Assembly: GCA_916610825.1 (NCBI GenBank)
Contig: OU744448.1
Span: 2,591,501 to 2,655,500 of the forward strand
Source: Haliclystus octoradiatus
Taxonomy: Eukaryota; Cnidaria; Staurozoa; Stauromedusae; Haliclystidae
Reading direction: 5' to 3'
Length of the DNA stretch: 64,000 nt
The notes under the pieces were generated by a model. That model saw nothing but the letters and a program-made list of their open reading frames with translations, was not told the DNA's origin and did not search any database. Position 1 is the first letter of the stretch; each line of letters starts with the position of its first letter. This document shows, piece after piece, positions 36,801-51,800 of the stretch. The position numbers were made by a program, and so were the translations under genes.

Positions 36801-39800
36801 CAGATCAATTTCAACAGATTTCATGACAGATAGGCCTCAATTTTCAATGCACAACAATACACCACAACTACTTGCAATGCGATTCCCTCTGGACCATTCG
36901 ATCTGCCATCAGAAGATGGTTCTCATTTGATGTTTCATATAAAGCCAAAGCCGAGTTGACCTTCAGGGGATTTGAATCACAGACGATCAGATATGATCAG
37001 ATCTGACATCTAATTTCAAAGAGGGAGTTCTCTGACAATGTTTATCCTAGCATTTCTAGTCACATTGCCATTTGATGTCATATTTTAGAATACCTGTTAA
37101 CAAGACTTCCACTAAGTGATTTATGATATCTTTGTAAACATTGGATGGGAGTTCTTCCAATCTAAAAACCAAACAATATTTATTTAATTATAAAGCGTGT
37201 ACAGGTGCACATCTAGGCATTCAGTAATACTTTTCATCTCTCTGTCAACAGAAGTAGAAACTGTTTCGTAAAGATAATAATAAAATATCATAACAAAATA
37301 TAAAAACATGTATTTCTCCATAACTATGTCTGCAGAATATAATATTTAGCCACAACAGAAGATTAATTTGCTGCTCTGTTGCTCAATCAGTTCATTAATA
37401 AACTTTTGGAACCATCTTAGTTAGTCACCGCTAAAATTTGATGTCTAAAGTACAGACATGAAAGTACAAATGTTGAAAATAGACTGAAAATAGAACGAAA
37501 CTAATGATTTAGACTAAAAATAAAATGAAAAAGACCCATTGTTTAGAGTTGATAAAGGCAGAAAAAGATTGAAATCCGTCAAAAGACTGAACAATTTCAT
37601 GTCTGAAAGTAGTATGAAGAGCTGTCACATCTTTTCGTACATTATTTTAATATTAAAACGCATTATTGTACCATTTCTAATAAATAACGCAGTTAGCCGT
37701 CATATCTTTCCACCATAACGGTTACAAAACACAGAGTGGTCAATATAGCTTTAGTAAGTAAACAATTTAGACTGTAACGCCCTACCGAGGGCATCCGTAC
37801 CTCTCCTCTATTTCTAGATGAGTGGCTTTTTTCGCTGAGAGCAATGATTTTAAACGCTCTTTGTTGATCTCCGCCGCGACACTGCAGATCAATTTCAACA
37901 GATTTCATGGCAGGTAGCCCTTGATTGTCAATGCGCTGCAGCTACTCACAATGCAATTCCCTCTGGACCATTCCATGATGGAACTCATTTGATGTTTTTA
38001 GATAAAGTCAAGCCTGAGTTGATCTTTGGGGGATTTGAACCACAGTCGATCAGATATGATTAGATCTGAAATTCGGTCGCTCTGCCATCTGACCTAATCC
38101 TCCCTATATAGCTTTAGAATTGATCAATTTTTGTATTGACTTGTTGGACAATATATTAAATTCTTGCATGACAAAAATGAGAAAATAGTACCAGAGTACA
38201 AAATACACCACATACAAACATTTAGATAGATTTCAACATCTTAATCAGGCCTCCATATTCCATTATGAAATACGTCCATGAATGTGGAATGGCATGTTTT
38301 TACTTATAATTCATAAAGTGTTCGTGAAAAAGTGTGCTATTTCTTTTTTTATCACATAATTATAAACTTTAAACTCTTTGTCAAACTTGTAACGTAATAC
38401 AGTCACAGCGGCCACCTGTCTATAGTGGTCACTCTTGCAATGTCTAAAATAGTATTTTCTATTGAATCTAACCTGTATATAAAGGCCACCTGTCTATAGT
38501 GGTCAATTTATCTACCTCTCGTAGCTGGCTGTTATATATAGGGTTTCACTGTAATGTATAATAATAACGATAACGTAACCAGCAGCCATGAAAACAAGGA
38601 ATACAACACAAGTGGGAATCCTGGAATCCGGAAGGTTAGAGCATATTCAAAAGTAAATTGGTATTTTGAGGATTAATAAGTAAAAAGTCAACAGCATAAT
38701 TCAGAAGAAAATGTTGAAATGTTCTAGTATTCCATGAGGCCCTGCACGACAATAAACTGCATGATAATACGAAATAACGCATTACAGACAATATACTGTA
38801 TAATGGTTTCAAAACAAAAACTCAGGATTGGTACACAGACTAGACTAGTAACATATCTAAACTTACATCTAATTCTGTAGCTATTTTATTCCAATTTCTG
38901 CCATTATGATTGTTCGCAATAACAACAAGTTTAGCATCTTCTGCTTTGGTCCATCGGTTTTGGTTAATAGCTGGATGATCAATATTAACCCATTGTGTGC
39001 GGCATTCAAATTCTGTTCTTCCTGGTAACTGTTAATTAAAAATGAAACGGAGATAAGAAGATACTTTAAAGAACTTGTAATGACCAACAGCCTTTGCAGT
39101 TTGTTGTCTTCAACCACTCGTTTTAAGGATAAACGACCTCTATGTTACTTTCCAGAAGTTGAATTTCGATTCTTGTAATCAAACCAAAAATCAAAATAAG
39201 GGCTTTAAGTTCATTAAATGAAGAAGAAGCAATCTTGTGTCGTGTTGACCGTAACATCAATGAAACCAACAATTCTCCCGTATTAATTATATTAATATTG
39301 TTCATTGATCAATGGGAAGTTAGTTCTACTGTAGTATAAAATCTTGACGTGAACAAATTAATTAAAATTTTTTTATTACCATAGGTAGTAAAAAAAGACT
39401 AATGACGTGACTGAATGATGAATGTATCTGACATACCATATCGATATGAATTTTAAAACAACTGAAAACCTACTGAAATTCTTATTAAATTAATTAGTTT
39501 TTACAAATTATTTTAATTTTCCAAAATGTTGATCGTTGAGTGAAAAATCTATTGAAAAGTATCTTAAATTAAAAGTTTACCGAAAAAAGTCTGATTAGGT
39601 ATCCAATTCAATAACGTTTCAGTAGATTTTCAGTGTTTTTAAATTCATAGTGTAAGGGGAAACATGCAAATTAAGGGGTTATTTTTATTTCCAAATTATC
39701 CACAAACTAGATAAGCTTGTAGCTCTTTAGTAGTTTTGAAGCAATCAGTTTCCAGATGACGAATGCCTTTCATGATCTCGATTGATAATTTCCTGCTAGG

Positions 39801-42800
39801 CTTTCTTTAGAGTGGAAAAAGTGTTGGTGAAAATGAATAACTTAAAATCCACTAGATATCAATGCAAAGGATTAATACATCTAGGCGTTACAGATATAAA
39901 AATATACTCAAATAGACCTACGTAAAGTTGAGAAATTTTCGAGAAATCGAGCCCAACAAGATTTTCAAAAACTTCTTTTGGAGGGTTTGATCTATAGCAA
40001 AAAATTAAATGAACAACAATTACAAAATTTGAAGAGAGCAAGTACTCGGCCTATAGCCTGCGTGCAGAAGCAGTAGAACATTAGAAGCAAAACAGCAGGC
40101 TGTCTAAGTAACACGGCAGGCTGACTACTGTTTTGCTTAGAAACATGCTGAGTCTGTACACAAGGCTGGTAGGCCTATAATAGTCCTCCCTATAGCTTAT
40201 TCCTGAAATCTCAAGAGAATTATAATTGTTCTTGCCAGTACCAGTTCTTAGCAGTTTCCTATGGTCAGAGTCGACAAAAGTGTGAATACTGCAATTCTAA
40301 ATTTTCTGGAAGAATAATAATTTTATGGGACCTTGATAAACTTGGTTTATGAGAGGACACCCAAGGAGTAAACAAGAAGATATCAGATGATCACAAGCAG
40401 CGGTGGCGAGGGATTTTCATCATTGAGTTTCTTCTCAAAGTGACTGGAGTAAGCTAGGTAAACTTCATAACTCTGTGTGATTAATTCAGACCTTAAAAAA
40501 AGTTGTTACCTTCAATCAAATTTATAAATTCAGAATTTATAAGTTTGACCGAAAAAATTGGTAAAGTAAAGCTGTGATTTAAAGTCTGGATCTGCTTCAC
40601 ACATCACTGTGTCCGCACAATCCTATAACAACAAAATCCCGTCATGCGGCTCGAGGTCGCAATCCATCGCATCTGATTGGGCACAACAATAAAGAAACAA
40701 CATATAGTAGACATATACTTACTTGAATGTATCGAGCCAAGTCCGGAGACGCCTTGATTCAGCGCATACTTCTGCTCTCTTTAGACGATGTGCATATTTA
40801 TCTAGCTTTGGTAATTGCTTGTTATTTTCTGCAAGTCTGTACAATGAAATTTTACAATTTATATAATCAAATTAATTTAGATACACAAGGATGAAACAAT
40901 AAATTTACAACGCAATGAATCAATAATAAATTCAAAAATTGATTAGTGATGAGCCGATTGGTATTTTTAAGATTACCGATTACGATTATTTACCGATAAA
41001 GAGCTTGATTAATAAACCGATTAATGAACTCCGGCAACGAAATGGCATTACTTGGCATGCTGCTTTGACGTCTTTAAATAAAAAATAAAAGAGGAAAAAA
41101 TCGTTTGATGGATATGATGTGAACAACACACATTTCTGGGGCGCATGATGCGTCTGGTATAGATTAAAGGCTGGGTCTATGTTTGAGGCCTACATGATCC
41201 GAAGGCCTTTGCTGTTTCTGAAGCTTATATAAACACTTTGGCTATATCTTTTGTTTATCATAACTAATACTATTGTATGAAAGTTACGAAACAAAAATAT
41301 ATTATCAATCTTTTATGTCCTTTTTGTAAAATAACTCGTTTCAATTTTGATTTTTTACTGAAAAAAGGCTTGTGACTTCCTAATTTTTAGTGAGATTGTT
41401 TAAGAGATTATTTTTCCACTCATTTTCTCTGACAATGACCCCGCGCAAGGTTGATGGATAGCTACATCACATCAACAGACCATCTTGCGCTGAGTGAAGA
41501 ACGTTAGTAGCATATCAAAAACTATACTCATCAGAAAATTATTTTGTTGGCTTACTAGGTCTAAAACATATGTTTATTCCGCTTACAAACTGGTGGAAAA
41601 GAAGGGTGTACTGAATAAATGATTATGATAATGATGGTCTTTCCCAGGTAATTTTCTATCAAATTTAACATTGTAACATTTATCAAATTTTAAAATTGCA
41701 GCAAAATATGCTCGGAAATTTGAAAGTTTACCTTGCAAGTTTTGGGGCCATGAGCAACTCTGTGTTTGAATTTTTGACGCCTTCAGCCAAACTATCTCTT
41801 TCCTTTAGTGACCCTGCAGTGAATATAAAAATATATACTCTTAGTAATGTAACATGACCCTACAGTCAAACATGCTATAATGGTCACCCCTATACAGTGG
41901 CCACCTGACTATAGCGTTCACTCTCTCTTCACTCTCACTATAGCGTTCAGCCAAAATTGTAAAAAAATTATTGAACCAACCAGCCCTGTATATAAAGTCC
42001 ATCTTTCTATAGTGTTCACTCTTGTAATGTCTAAGCTAGTACTTTCTATTGAAGCAACCCTGTTCATAAAGTCCATCTTTCTACAGTGGTCACTCTTGTA
42101 ATGTCTAAGCTAGTACTTTCTATTGAAGCAACCCTGTTCATAAAATCCATCTATCTATAGTGGTCACTCTTGTAATGTCTAAGCTAGTACTTTCTATTGA
42201 ATTAACCCTGTATATAAAGTCCACCTGATATTAGTGGTCAATTAAATCTACCTCTCATAGCTGGCTACATGTAAGTTCCATGGTAACAAGTTAAATGAAA
42301 CATTACTCAAACAAGTAGGCATACTACTAGCATGATTCGACAAAAGGTTTAGCCTTCTGGAATCATTTCAGCATTTTCTTCTGAATTCTTTTGTTGACCT
42401 TATGACCGATAAATCATTAAAAATATCAATTTTCTACTATAATTTCTCTAACGTTCCGCAATCGAAGATTCCAGGATCCCTACTTTTGTCGGACCCTGGC
42501 TACGAGCCATAATTTTCCTATTTCAATGTATGTATGATATCAAAATGTATGATATTTTTATTAATAAACAAATTCTGAAATGTCAACAAGGCCAATGTTT
42601 ACAAGGCCAATTGTACTCACATAGTTTTGTACGTCTTAATTTAGACGGTGCTCTATTCAATCTATTCTGTTCAATTGTATCTTCGTTATCTGGCGGTTCC
42701 TGAAATAGAAGTTGTTGATATCTTTAGCAGATATAAAATATACTTTATACACAACATTGACTCATATGAATACACTACCAACCCTAAAGCCCTTAAAAAC

Positions 42801-45800
42801 GCCATGAAACTGTCGTGAAAACACTATGAAAATGTAAAAAAAATGAAAACCACAATATTTTCAAGCCATGAAAAAGTTTGAAAACCACGAAAACATCCAT
42901 ATTCACGATATTAACATTTGGAAATGAATTGAAAACGCAATGAAATTTCACTTTTTCTTTAAGGTTTTGGTGTCAATAATGATAGTAGATAGCGACCATA
43001 TAGCGAAAACACATAGCGACCATGGGCATCTATAATGGCTGACACAAAGTACCAAAACAGAGACTTGAAAACAGCGAAAAAAAGCCCCGTTTTGAGCAAT
43101 TTTTGTTTCTAAATGAAACAGGATTTTTTGATAAAAGAGTTATTTATGACTAATAATTTCATGTTGCATCATTCATGAGCTAAAATATTTATTTTTTAAT
43201 CGTATTTGAAGGTAAATAGTATATTTTGTTTAACTTCTATACTTCCTTGCCTCTCGGTGTGATTTGAAATTATTCGAAAATGTTTGAAAATAATTGTGAT
43301 TGTATGAACAAATCTCGCTTCGCTGGCAGGAAAATCCTATTTAAACTATCTTTCTATGACAGTGAGAACAAATCGTTTAGAGTTTAGATTACAAAAGAGT
43401 TTATAGGAGAGATCAAATAATTTTGAAAATGTCAATGAGGAGAGCGCTAAAATAAGTCTTCTGCGTCAGCCATCTTTGTTCCCCATGTTGCACATTTCGT
43501 CAGCAGTCTATGTAAGTCTATGGTAGATACCCACACAAAAAGTCATAATACACTAACATGTTATTAGCACAAAGCAGTAGCAAGTATATAAAAAAATATA
43601 TATAAGACGTTCTTACTGCACCGATATCATCTTCAAAGTAAGGGTCAAACAATGTCAAGCCTTTAACTCTTGAATTTTTCGAAAATGTAGCAGCGGCAGC
43701 TTTTCTCTCAGAAAGAATTACTTCCTATAGAAAAAAGACAATTTAGAAAGTCTGGTTAATGATAGTTCATTTCCATCTGATGATTGCTCTAGATATTTCC
43801 ACCTGATGATTGCTATAAAAGCATGAAACTTAAGACTCTTAAAGCTACAGTGTAAGAATGTGTGCTCTTTGACTTCGTTCTTTGTCTACTATTATTAGAT
43901 AGATAGAAATATAGATAGAAATATATTTTAGTCATTGAAACAAAGAAAATTAATTAGATGACAGGAAACTTTTAACATATGTGTAGCTACAATGATTGAG
44001 GTCACCCCTTAAGCAGTGCAGCTTGTTTATCGGGGGACTCGTTATTGACAATTATCATTTATTCAATTAAATAAGGATAATAATAATAATAATTATAACA
44101 TGATAAGATTAAAAGAATTAAAGAAAAATAAAGATTTGAAGAAAGAAGTATACCCCTTACGAAAATTTCCTATAGGATTCCTATAGGAATTTGTCTGAAA
44201 TTTCCTATGGGAATCCTATAGGGATCCTAATGGGCAAATGGGACATTAACCTATAAAGATTCTATAGGGATCCTATAAGATTTCTGTAGGAAACATAAAG
44301 ATTACACGTTTGGATTAGGTGAGTTGTTGTTAGAGTGGCTGAAGAAAAAGATTACATTGTCATAGTTGAGTTTCAGGAATTGTTGATTGTATTATTATTT
44401 ATAGTTTTGCCAGAGTGACATTGAGCACTATATACTCTTTGCAATTAAATAACATCAAATAATATCACTAAAAGTCTTGAATATATACTGAATCACAAGT
44501 GAAAACTTACTGAAAACATACTGCAATTCACCAGACACTTAAATTAATCTAGATTGTTCTCATTCTACTGATAAACTGCTGAAACACACCTTGAAATTTG
44601 AAAGCTACTGAAAAGTGCCCAATTCAGTAACCTAATATTCAGTAAGTTCCCAGTATGTATTCAGCAGGTTTGCAGATTTTCAAATTCATAGTGTAATAAG
44701 TACAGTGAAACCTATATATAACGGCCAGCTACGAGAGGTAGATAAACTGACCACTATAGACAGGTGGCCTTTATATACAGGTTTGATTCAATAGAAAATA
44801 CTATTTTAGACATTGCAAGAGTGACCACTATACACAGGTGGCCGCTGTATAGAGGTGACCTTTATTACAAGTTTTGACTGTACGCATATAATTTCTTTAC
44901 CCTGCTTTCTTTATTTTTCTTCAATACCATTTCAATCTTTTTCAATTCATCCTGAAGTAATTCCTATAAAATCATTAATTCATATATTAATTATAAATAG
45001 GCCTACAAACAAAATTGCTTGGTTCTGATTGGCAAAGAATAATGCTGGTCCGTTTTTGTATGTTAATTTCAAGAGTACAAAAAGTTAAGATTAATCGTGC
45101 ATGTCAAGACTAATCATTCACAAATCTACATTTCTTGTCTATATTGTAATTATATGTTCGTAACTATTTTAATGATGATGATGATGACGATGATAAGAAA
45201 TGAATATAATAATGCAAAGAAGGATAAAACACAATGTGTTTTACCAGCCAATGTGATTGATTTTAATTCCTTTTTTAAAACATTAAACTTCTTTAAGATT
45301 TAAACTTTGTAGATGAAGAAATTACTGATTCAAACTTGCAATTTACCAACAGGGGCAACATCAAGAGACAGGGCTCCAAATCCCTTTTGTTGGAGATACT
45401 CAGTATCCGCGTTGGGCATGAAGTTTTGACTGTCAGGATCGTGGGACATGAAACCAAATTTAAATAAACAAACTGATTCGATTCGATCAAAATTATTATA
45501 AGTATATTTTTATTATTGATTCACTATTACTTTTTGTAGTTGTAAAAGTTTTAAGTTGTATATAGGAGGTATACATTATAAATATTAAATATAAAAGTAA
45601 GCCTAAGTTTATAAAATTTATTTTCCTCTTGAGAATGGTTATAGCGATAAAATTTCATTCAATCTTCTTTAATGATATTTACTCTGTATTTTTAATCAAA
45701 TATTTAAAATCAATTAGCCTTATGGAGGCTACGTCATAAATGATATAATTAGTATTAGACATTTCGCAATAGACATGTGATTAATATAATATGTAGGCCT

Positions 45801-48800
45801 AATGTGTTATCTTGACTACGATTCTTATGATATACTCAAAGGAGTAGCTTAGGCATTAGGAAAGTCCTGGTGCAATCGATGCTAACCAACCTGGGTTTGT
45901 CTGTTAATGAACAGCGCCTTTTCAACAGCAATTACTGATGGAGACACTGCATTGATGCTATCTATATCTCCTAGATTAATACAATAGAAACAATGAGAAT
46001 TGCTTGAAGAATATTAGACAAATATGCAGTAGTATAAATAGAGATAAAAGTATGAAAATAATCTGGCCTTTTGGAATTTTCATAAACAACTTTATGATAT
46101 AATTACAATTTTTTCTGACCTGTGGTTGGTTAAGAGCCAGTATGTATCTGTATCTATATAATGTGTTAGGCTCAATAAATTCTATATAGATTAGCTTCAA
46201 TGATAACGTCATGCTTCAAATAAATGGAATACTGTACAGTGTATATAGAATAACATACACTGAGACACTTGAATAAAAATTGTACAAGGAACAACGTATG
46301 GTAAACTAGAACTTGGCATTTTCTTCTTTCTGAGTATCTAGATCTGATCTGGGTCCAAAATATTAAAAAATAAGATCCAAAATGATCCAAAATAAATTAA
46401 AAGACTTCAAAATGAATAATTGTATTGTAAATTCATTTATTTATTCATATTCTTTTTGACAGACTATTCGATTAATTGAGCATTCGGTTAATTGCTGCAA
46501 TTGTTTTTAGTCTAAACCCACTACTTACACCAAAATCATGATAAAAGTGAAATTTCATGACATTTTTACAGTTTAATATCGAGCAATTATATGGATGTTT
46601 TCAAACTTTTCATGGCTTGAAGAAAAAAATTTCGTTTTCACATCTTTTACATTTTCAAAGTGTTTTTACAACACTTTCATGTCATGGCATTTCACATTTA
46701 ATATCGTGAATATATGGATCTTTTTATGGTTTTCAAACTTTTTTATGGCCTTTAGGAAATTTGTGGTTTTCACTTTTTAACATTTTCATTGTGTTTTCAC
46801 AACACTTTCATGGCATTTTCATGGCTTTAGTGTTGGTAGTTGTTCGACATTTGTGTCATAAAAAAAATATGAATTTTAGGTTCAATCATCAGTTAAATAA
46901 TAACCTTACAAAATGAAGAATAAGCCATGCATTGTCGGTCAAATTCTGATATTACCTCTTGTCTGTGGATGCTTTGACGAAGTATGCCGTGAAGTCGTTT
47001 TCTTTCGCTGCTGCTTCAAAGAAGGCAATCCAAACGTGATTGATTGAAAAAGACTACCATCATTTGAAGATTGCTCATCATCAGCATAATTTTCCCCAAT
47101 AGTTTCGTTAGTTGAACTACAACTACTAGACGGTCTTTCGAGTGTTGGGAATGAATTATTATCATTAGTTTGTAATTCGTCTTCTGAGTTCCATGGAAGA
47201 TGTGGGGGTGTTGCCGGTGCGTTATAAAATTCATCTTGTCTTCTTATGATGAAATCACGAATCGATTCACCAGGCACATTTTCATTGGATGTCAGTTGCA
47301 CTGCTGTTGTTTGTAAAGCATTTTGCGTGCTTTGATAAAGCGTATTATTAGCATCAATTATATTGTCATCAACTTCAACTTCTTGTTGAACGTCCCACGG
47401 CTGAAGCAAATCTAATAAAAGAATCATTACTGTTAAAAAATGCTGATAAATCTATTATTTGTGAGAACTTTAAGTGCTGGTAGCAATTCACATCAACAGA
47501 GTTGGTTTCTCAATTGCTCCACATCAGAAGGTGTTTAGGGCAGGTCACATGCATGATCCAACAAAAGTATAAATCCTAAATATATAAGGCCAGCCCAGAT
47601 CCGCGCATACGGAGTCAAAATTCAACCAAGGATATTGGAGACCCAAATTTCAGCCGATAGTTTCTCCTGCACGCTTTACAAAGATTCTGTTTGTGTCGCT
47701 AGAATGTTCCACTACTTATTAGCATCGTGGTTCTGTTTTTATCAAGATCAATCAAGTATTTTATTTTATATGAATTTTTAAACTCGACCTTTTCTGTAAT
47801 ACCCTTTGTTTCACTCTTTTGTCTTTTACACTTTTTTACAGTCATGTGGTCTTGCGATTTTGTCCGCTCGCTGGTATGTTGTGCCTCAGGGCACGTAGTT
47901 GTAGCGCTGTCACGTTTACACAATGGTTGTTAATTGTTATCCTCATTGCTGTCTTATTCAAAGTTGTATTCGTGAATGATCGTTCGTGCCGCTATTATGA
48001 TTGTCTAATGTCTATTATGTTTGCCTGCTGATTGCACCTATTGTTGTTTCTTATTTACTGTGTTATGCTCTGTTAAATTCGTCCAGCTTAATTATTTTAT
48101 GCACAAGGAAGTAATGCTTTCAATCACCATTGGACGAGATTGTTTCTGCCTAAGTATGGAATCGTTCTGTTAGGCCGATAGTGATTTCTTGCTGCAAAGG
48201 CGGTTATGAGAAAATGGGCTTTTCACTAGAGAGTTTTGCCTACTGACCTGCATGTTTGACACTAACTATTGACAGTAAAATACTTTCTGGGGTTCGTAGA
48301 GCTTCCTGACGGATGGGAAAAGATCTGTGCTGTTTAATTCTTTTTTTGCGTTTGTTTAAATCAACGTTAATTTTATTCTTGACAATCCTGCTTAAAGCCT
48401 CCCTGAAAAGACCACAATTCTATGGGGTGGTGGGGCTGATAAGATTAGGGGACAGTGACATCACCAGCTAGCATTCCAGAGATCGTGTCCCGGGGATCGT
48501 GTGCTCTGCATCAATAAATACATAAATACATCGTGATCACTTCAATCAAGCTATATCAGGTCAACCCAGTCTGTGAACAGTCATTTTACTAAATAATTAT
48601 CAGGTCATAACTTTGTGGGCATATATTGCAGTGTGACATTCTTATAATGAAGTTACATTACTGATTTTTTGTACGCAAGCATAAATTTAATTGAAAACAT
48701 GGCAGTCAAACGAAGTTTTTATTCAAATAAAGTTGGTTAATCGTGTTGAATAGAGAGATATGCTTCGGAACTGGACTATGGATTATGAGAGTATCCTATG

Positions 48801-51800
48801 GAAGGACCCGTAAGGGTCCTTCCACACAATTACATTACTGCTACTGGTTTTTATCAAATGAGTGATATGAATTGGCATGGCATGTATCACAAAGTTTGAA
48901 GGAATTATGCCAATGATAGAGGACTGTATAGCAAGTTCATTAATTTCCTTCAATCTTTGGTCTTTTATTATTCAACAATAAGCCCAATTCAATAAACAAA
49001 ATAAATAGAATATTAGGCGATTCTATTTCAAAGCAGACAAAGTAGTTGGTTGCCTGTAACTGCGACTCAAAGAAGAAACTTTAGTAATAAGTTAACAAAA
49101 TATTTATAATTAAATCAAAGAGATGCTATCATCGCCAGCCACAGTTACAGAACACAATATAATTAAAGGGTGCAGTAGCCTTGTATATTTTGCTATTGCA
49201 CCATACTTTACAAACAACCAATCATAAAGCAACACAAGACAATCACACGTATCAACTTTGGCTCTAAGTCCAATGTACTAATTACAAACACGCTAGGTAC
49301 AGAACATAGTTACAACACACAAACGAGGTTAATATTAAAGTGAGGCTCAGACGATCACACTCCCACACAGTGAAGAATCCACTTCACTACTAATTTCGTT
49401 TATATTTATATTTTAATACAGATGTTGCTATCATTATCTATAAAAATTAATCATTATCTATTATAAAAAATTCTAAAATTTATGCTATTGAATTTTCGTT
49501 GCTTCCAGGAGGCACATTTTTGCAATCGGTCTTACAAGCGTGGTTGTAGCTGTCTTTACAGTTGCTGAACGGACATGACCATCTGAGGAGATTTTGACAT
49601 CTTGCACCACCGCCATAGGCCACTTTCCACGTTGAGTGTCTTCATCACAGATCATTACCAGATCGCCAATGGCAATATCACGTTGGATTTGGGTCCATTT
49701 GTTCCTTTCTTGAAGAATAGTGACATACTCCTTGAGCCATCTCTGCCAGAACTGGTTGACAAGTGCCTGGGAACGGCGCCAACGTTTTCTTAGTAGTAAA
49801 TCTGTAGATTCAAACTGACCTGGTGGAGAACAATCATTAGCACGCAACAACAAAAAATGGTTAGGGGTTAGTGGTTCAACGTCTTTTGGATCATTAGACA
49901 GGTTAGTAAGGGGACGGCAATTTAGCACACGTTCTACATCACACAAAATCGTATCAAAAGTTTCAGGATCTACAACTTGCTGATTCATGATCACACGAAG
50001 AGCCTTTTTTACTGATTGGACTAGGCGCTCCCATACACCACCGAAATGAGCAGCACTAGGTGGATTGAAATGCCACGTCACACAATGTTTCAACAAATGA
50101 TTATTTATTTTAGATTGATCTAATTCTGTCAAGGCTGATTTGATCTCTCTTTCCGCACCTACAAAATTAGTGCCGTTGTCGGAAAATATTTCTGTAGGGC
50201 TGCCTCTACGTGCCATAAATCGCCTTAGCACCATGATAAAATGGTCTGTATCCAGCGACGATGTTGATTCTAAATGCAGCGCACGGGTGCTAAAACAGGT
50301 AAAAATGCAACCCCATCTTTTAACTTCGCTACGTTTTACTTTGACTGGGTATGGCTCAAAGAAATCGACCCCTACAACATCAAAAGCAGTGGATGAATTA
50401 AATCTTTGAGGCGGAAGATCTGCCATTAGTTGTGATGATCTCTTGGCAGCTAACTTTTTACATGTTAGACATTGGTGTGCAAATGACTTTACTAAGGATT
50501 TTAATTTCGGTATCCAAAAAGTTTGTCTAATTGATGTTACAATGCTATTAATCCCACAATGGGCTAACTCAGAATGCTTGTCACACACAATAGCAGTTGC
50601 CAATGAACACTTACTCGGAATTATGATTGGATGTTTGACGTCAAAATCAATGTTTGTATGTGCCAAACGGCCACCCACACGAAGTACTCCAAATTTGTCC
50701 AAAAAGGGGGACAATGATAACAATGTAGACTTCTTCGGAAGGGACTTACCATTTTCCAATGCATTCACCTCTGCAGCAAAAAAGGATTTTTGAACATACC
50801 TAGAAATGCAGGAAGTTGCTTTTTGAAACAATGCTGGTGAAATGTTGAGAGATGACTGCTTGTTCTTGTTACGACACCTGTCGATAAACTGAAAAATGCG
50901 GCACACAACCTTGCATAACTTGAAAAAAGAGGAATAACGATCAACAAATTGTAAAAGGAATTCAGGTGGGCTAACATTAACTGCGTTGACCACATCGACT
51001 CTTTTGAGTTCCTTATCATTGTCAAATACAGCAAATGTTTTATGATCAGGCCATTCAGATTGCAGTGACCACAAAAAACTTGGACCATTTTTCCATTCTA
51101 ATTTAGAACAAAATTCAGACGGCATGATACCACGAGAAGCAATATCTGCAGGGTTCAGATTTCCTGGACAATGTCTCCATTGACTGGGAAGACTTGACTC
51201 CCTAATTTCTGTTACCCTATTAGCAACGAAGGTCTTAAAACGCCTTGAATTGTTATTTATATAAGCCAAAACTGTGCGAGAGTCCGTCCAGTAAAACAAT
51301 TCATCAAGGTTAAAATCCAACTCTTCAATCAAAAATTGACTTACCCTAACAGCAAGAACAGCAGCTTGCAATTCTAAACGGGGAATAGTTATGGGTTTGA
51401 GAGGGGTGCATCTTGATTTAGCACCAACAAAGGAACAATGAATGTTCCTGTCCTGTGAAAATCTCAAATAGCAAACAACTCCGAGACCAAGTTCTGATGC
51501 GTCACAGAATAAATGCAGCTCAACTCTACACCCAGGAGGAAATTTTTCATAAGCATCACCGCGGAAACAGCGTGCAATGGAAACATCACTAATAGCACAA
51601 ATTTCATCTAACCATTTTTGCCATTTATCACAATACGCTGCTGGAAGAATGTCATCCCAATCAACATTATCCTTCCATAAGTCTCGTAAGATTTGCTTAA
51701 TTGGTAGTAAAATTGGGGCTAAAAAACCATCTGGGTTAAAAATCGAGCTTACAGTCGATAGAATGCCTCTTTTTGTTGAAGGTTTATTCAAGTTACCTAA

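Noticed and set aside
47690-48560. Cluster of short ORFs in SNAPC4 intron 1
   Set aside because: Overlapping short frames on both strands with no domain or splice support.
48790-48830. Hairpin GGAAGGACCC/GGGTCCTTCC
   Set aside because: A single 10-bp stem in a long intron with no context; chance or repeat remnant.
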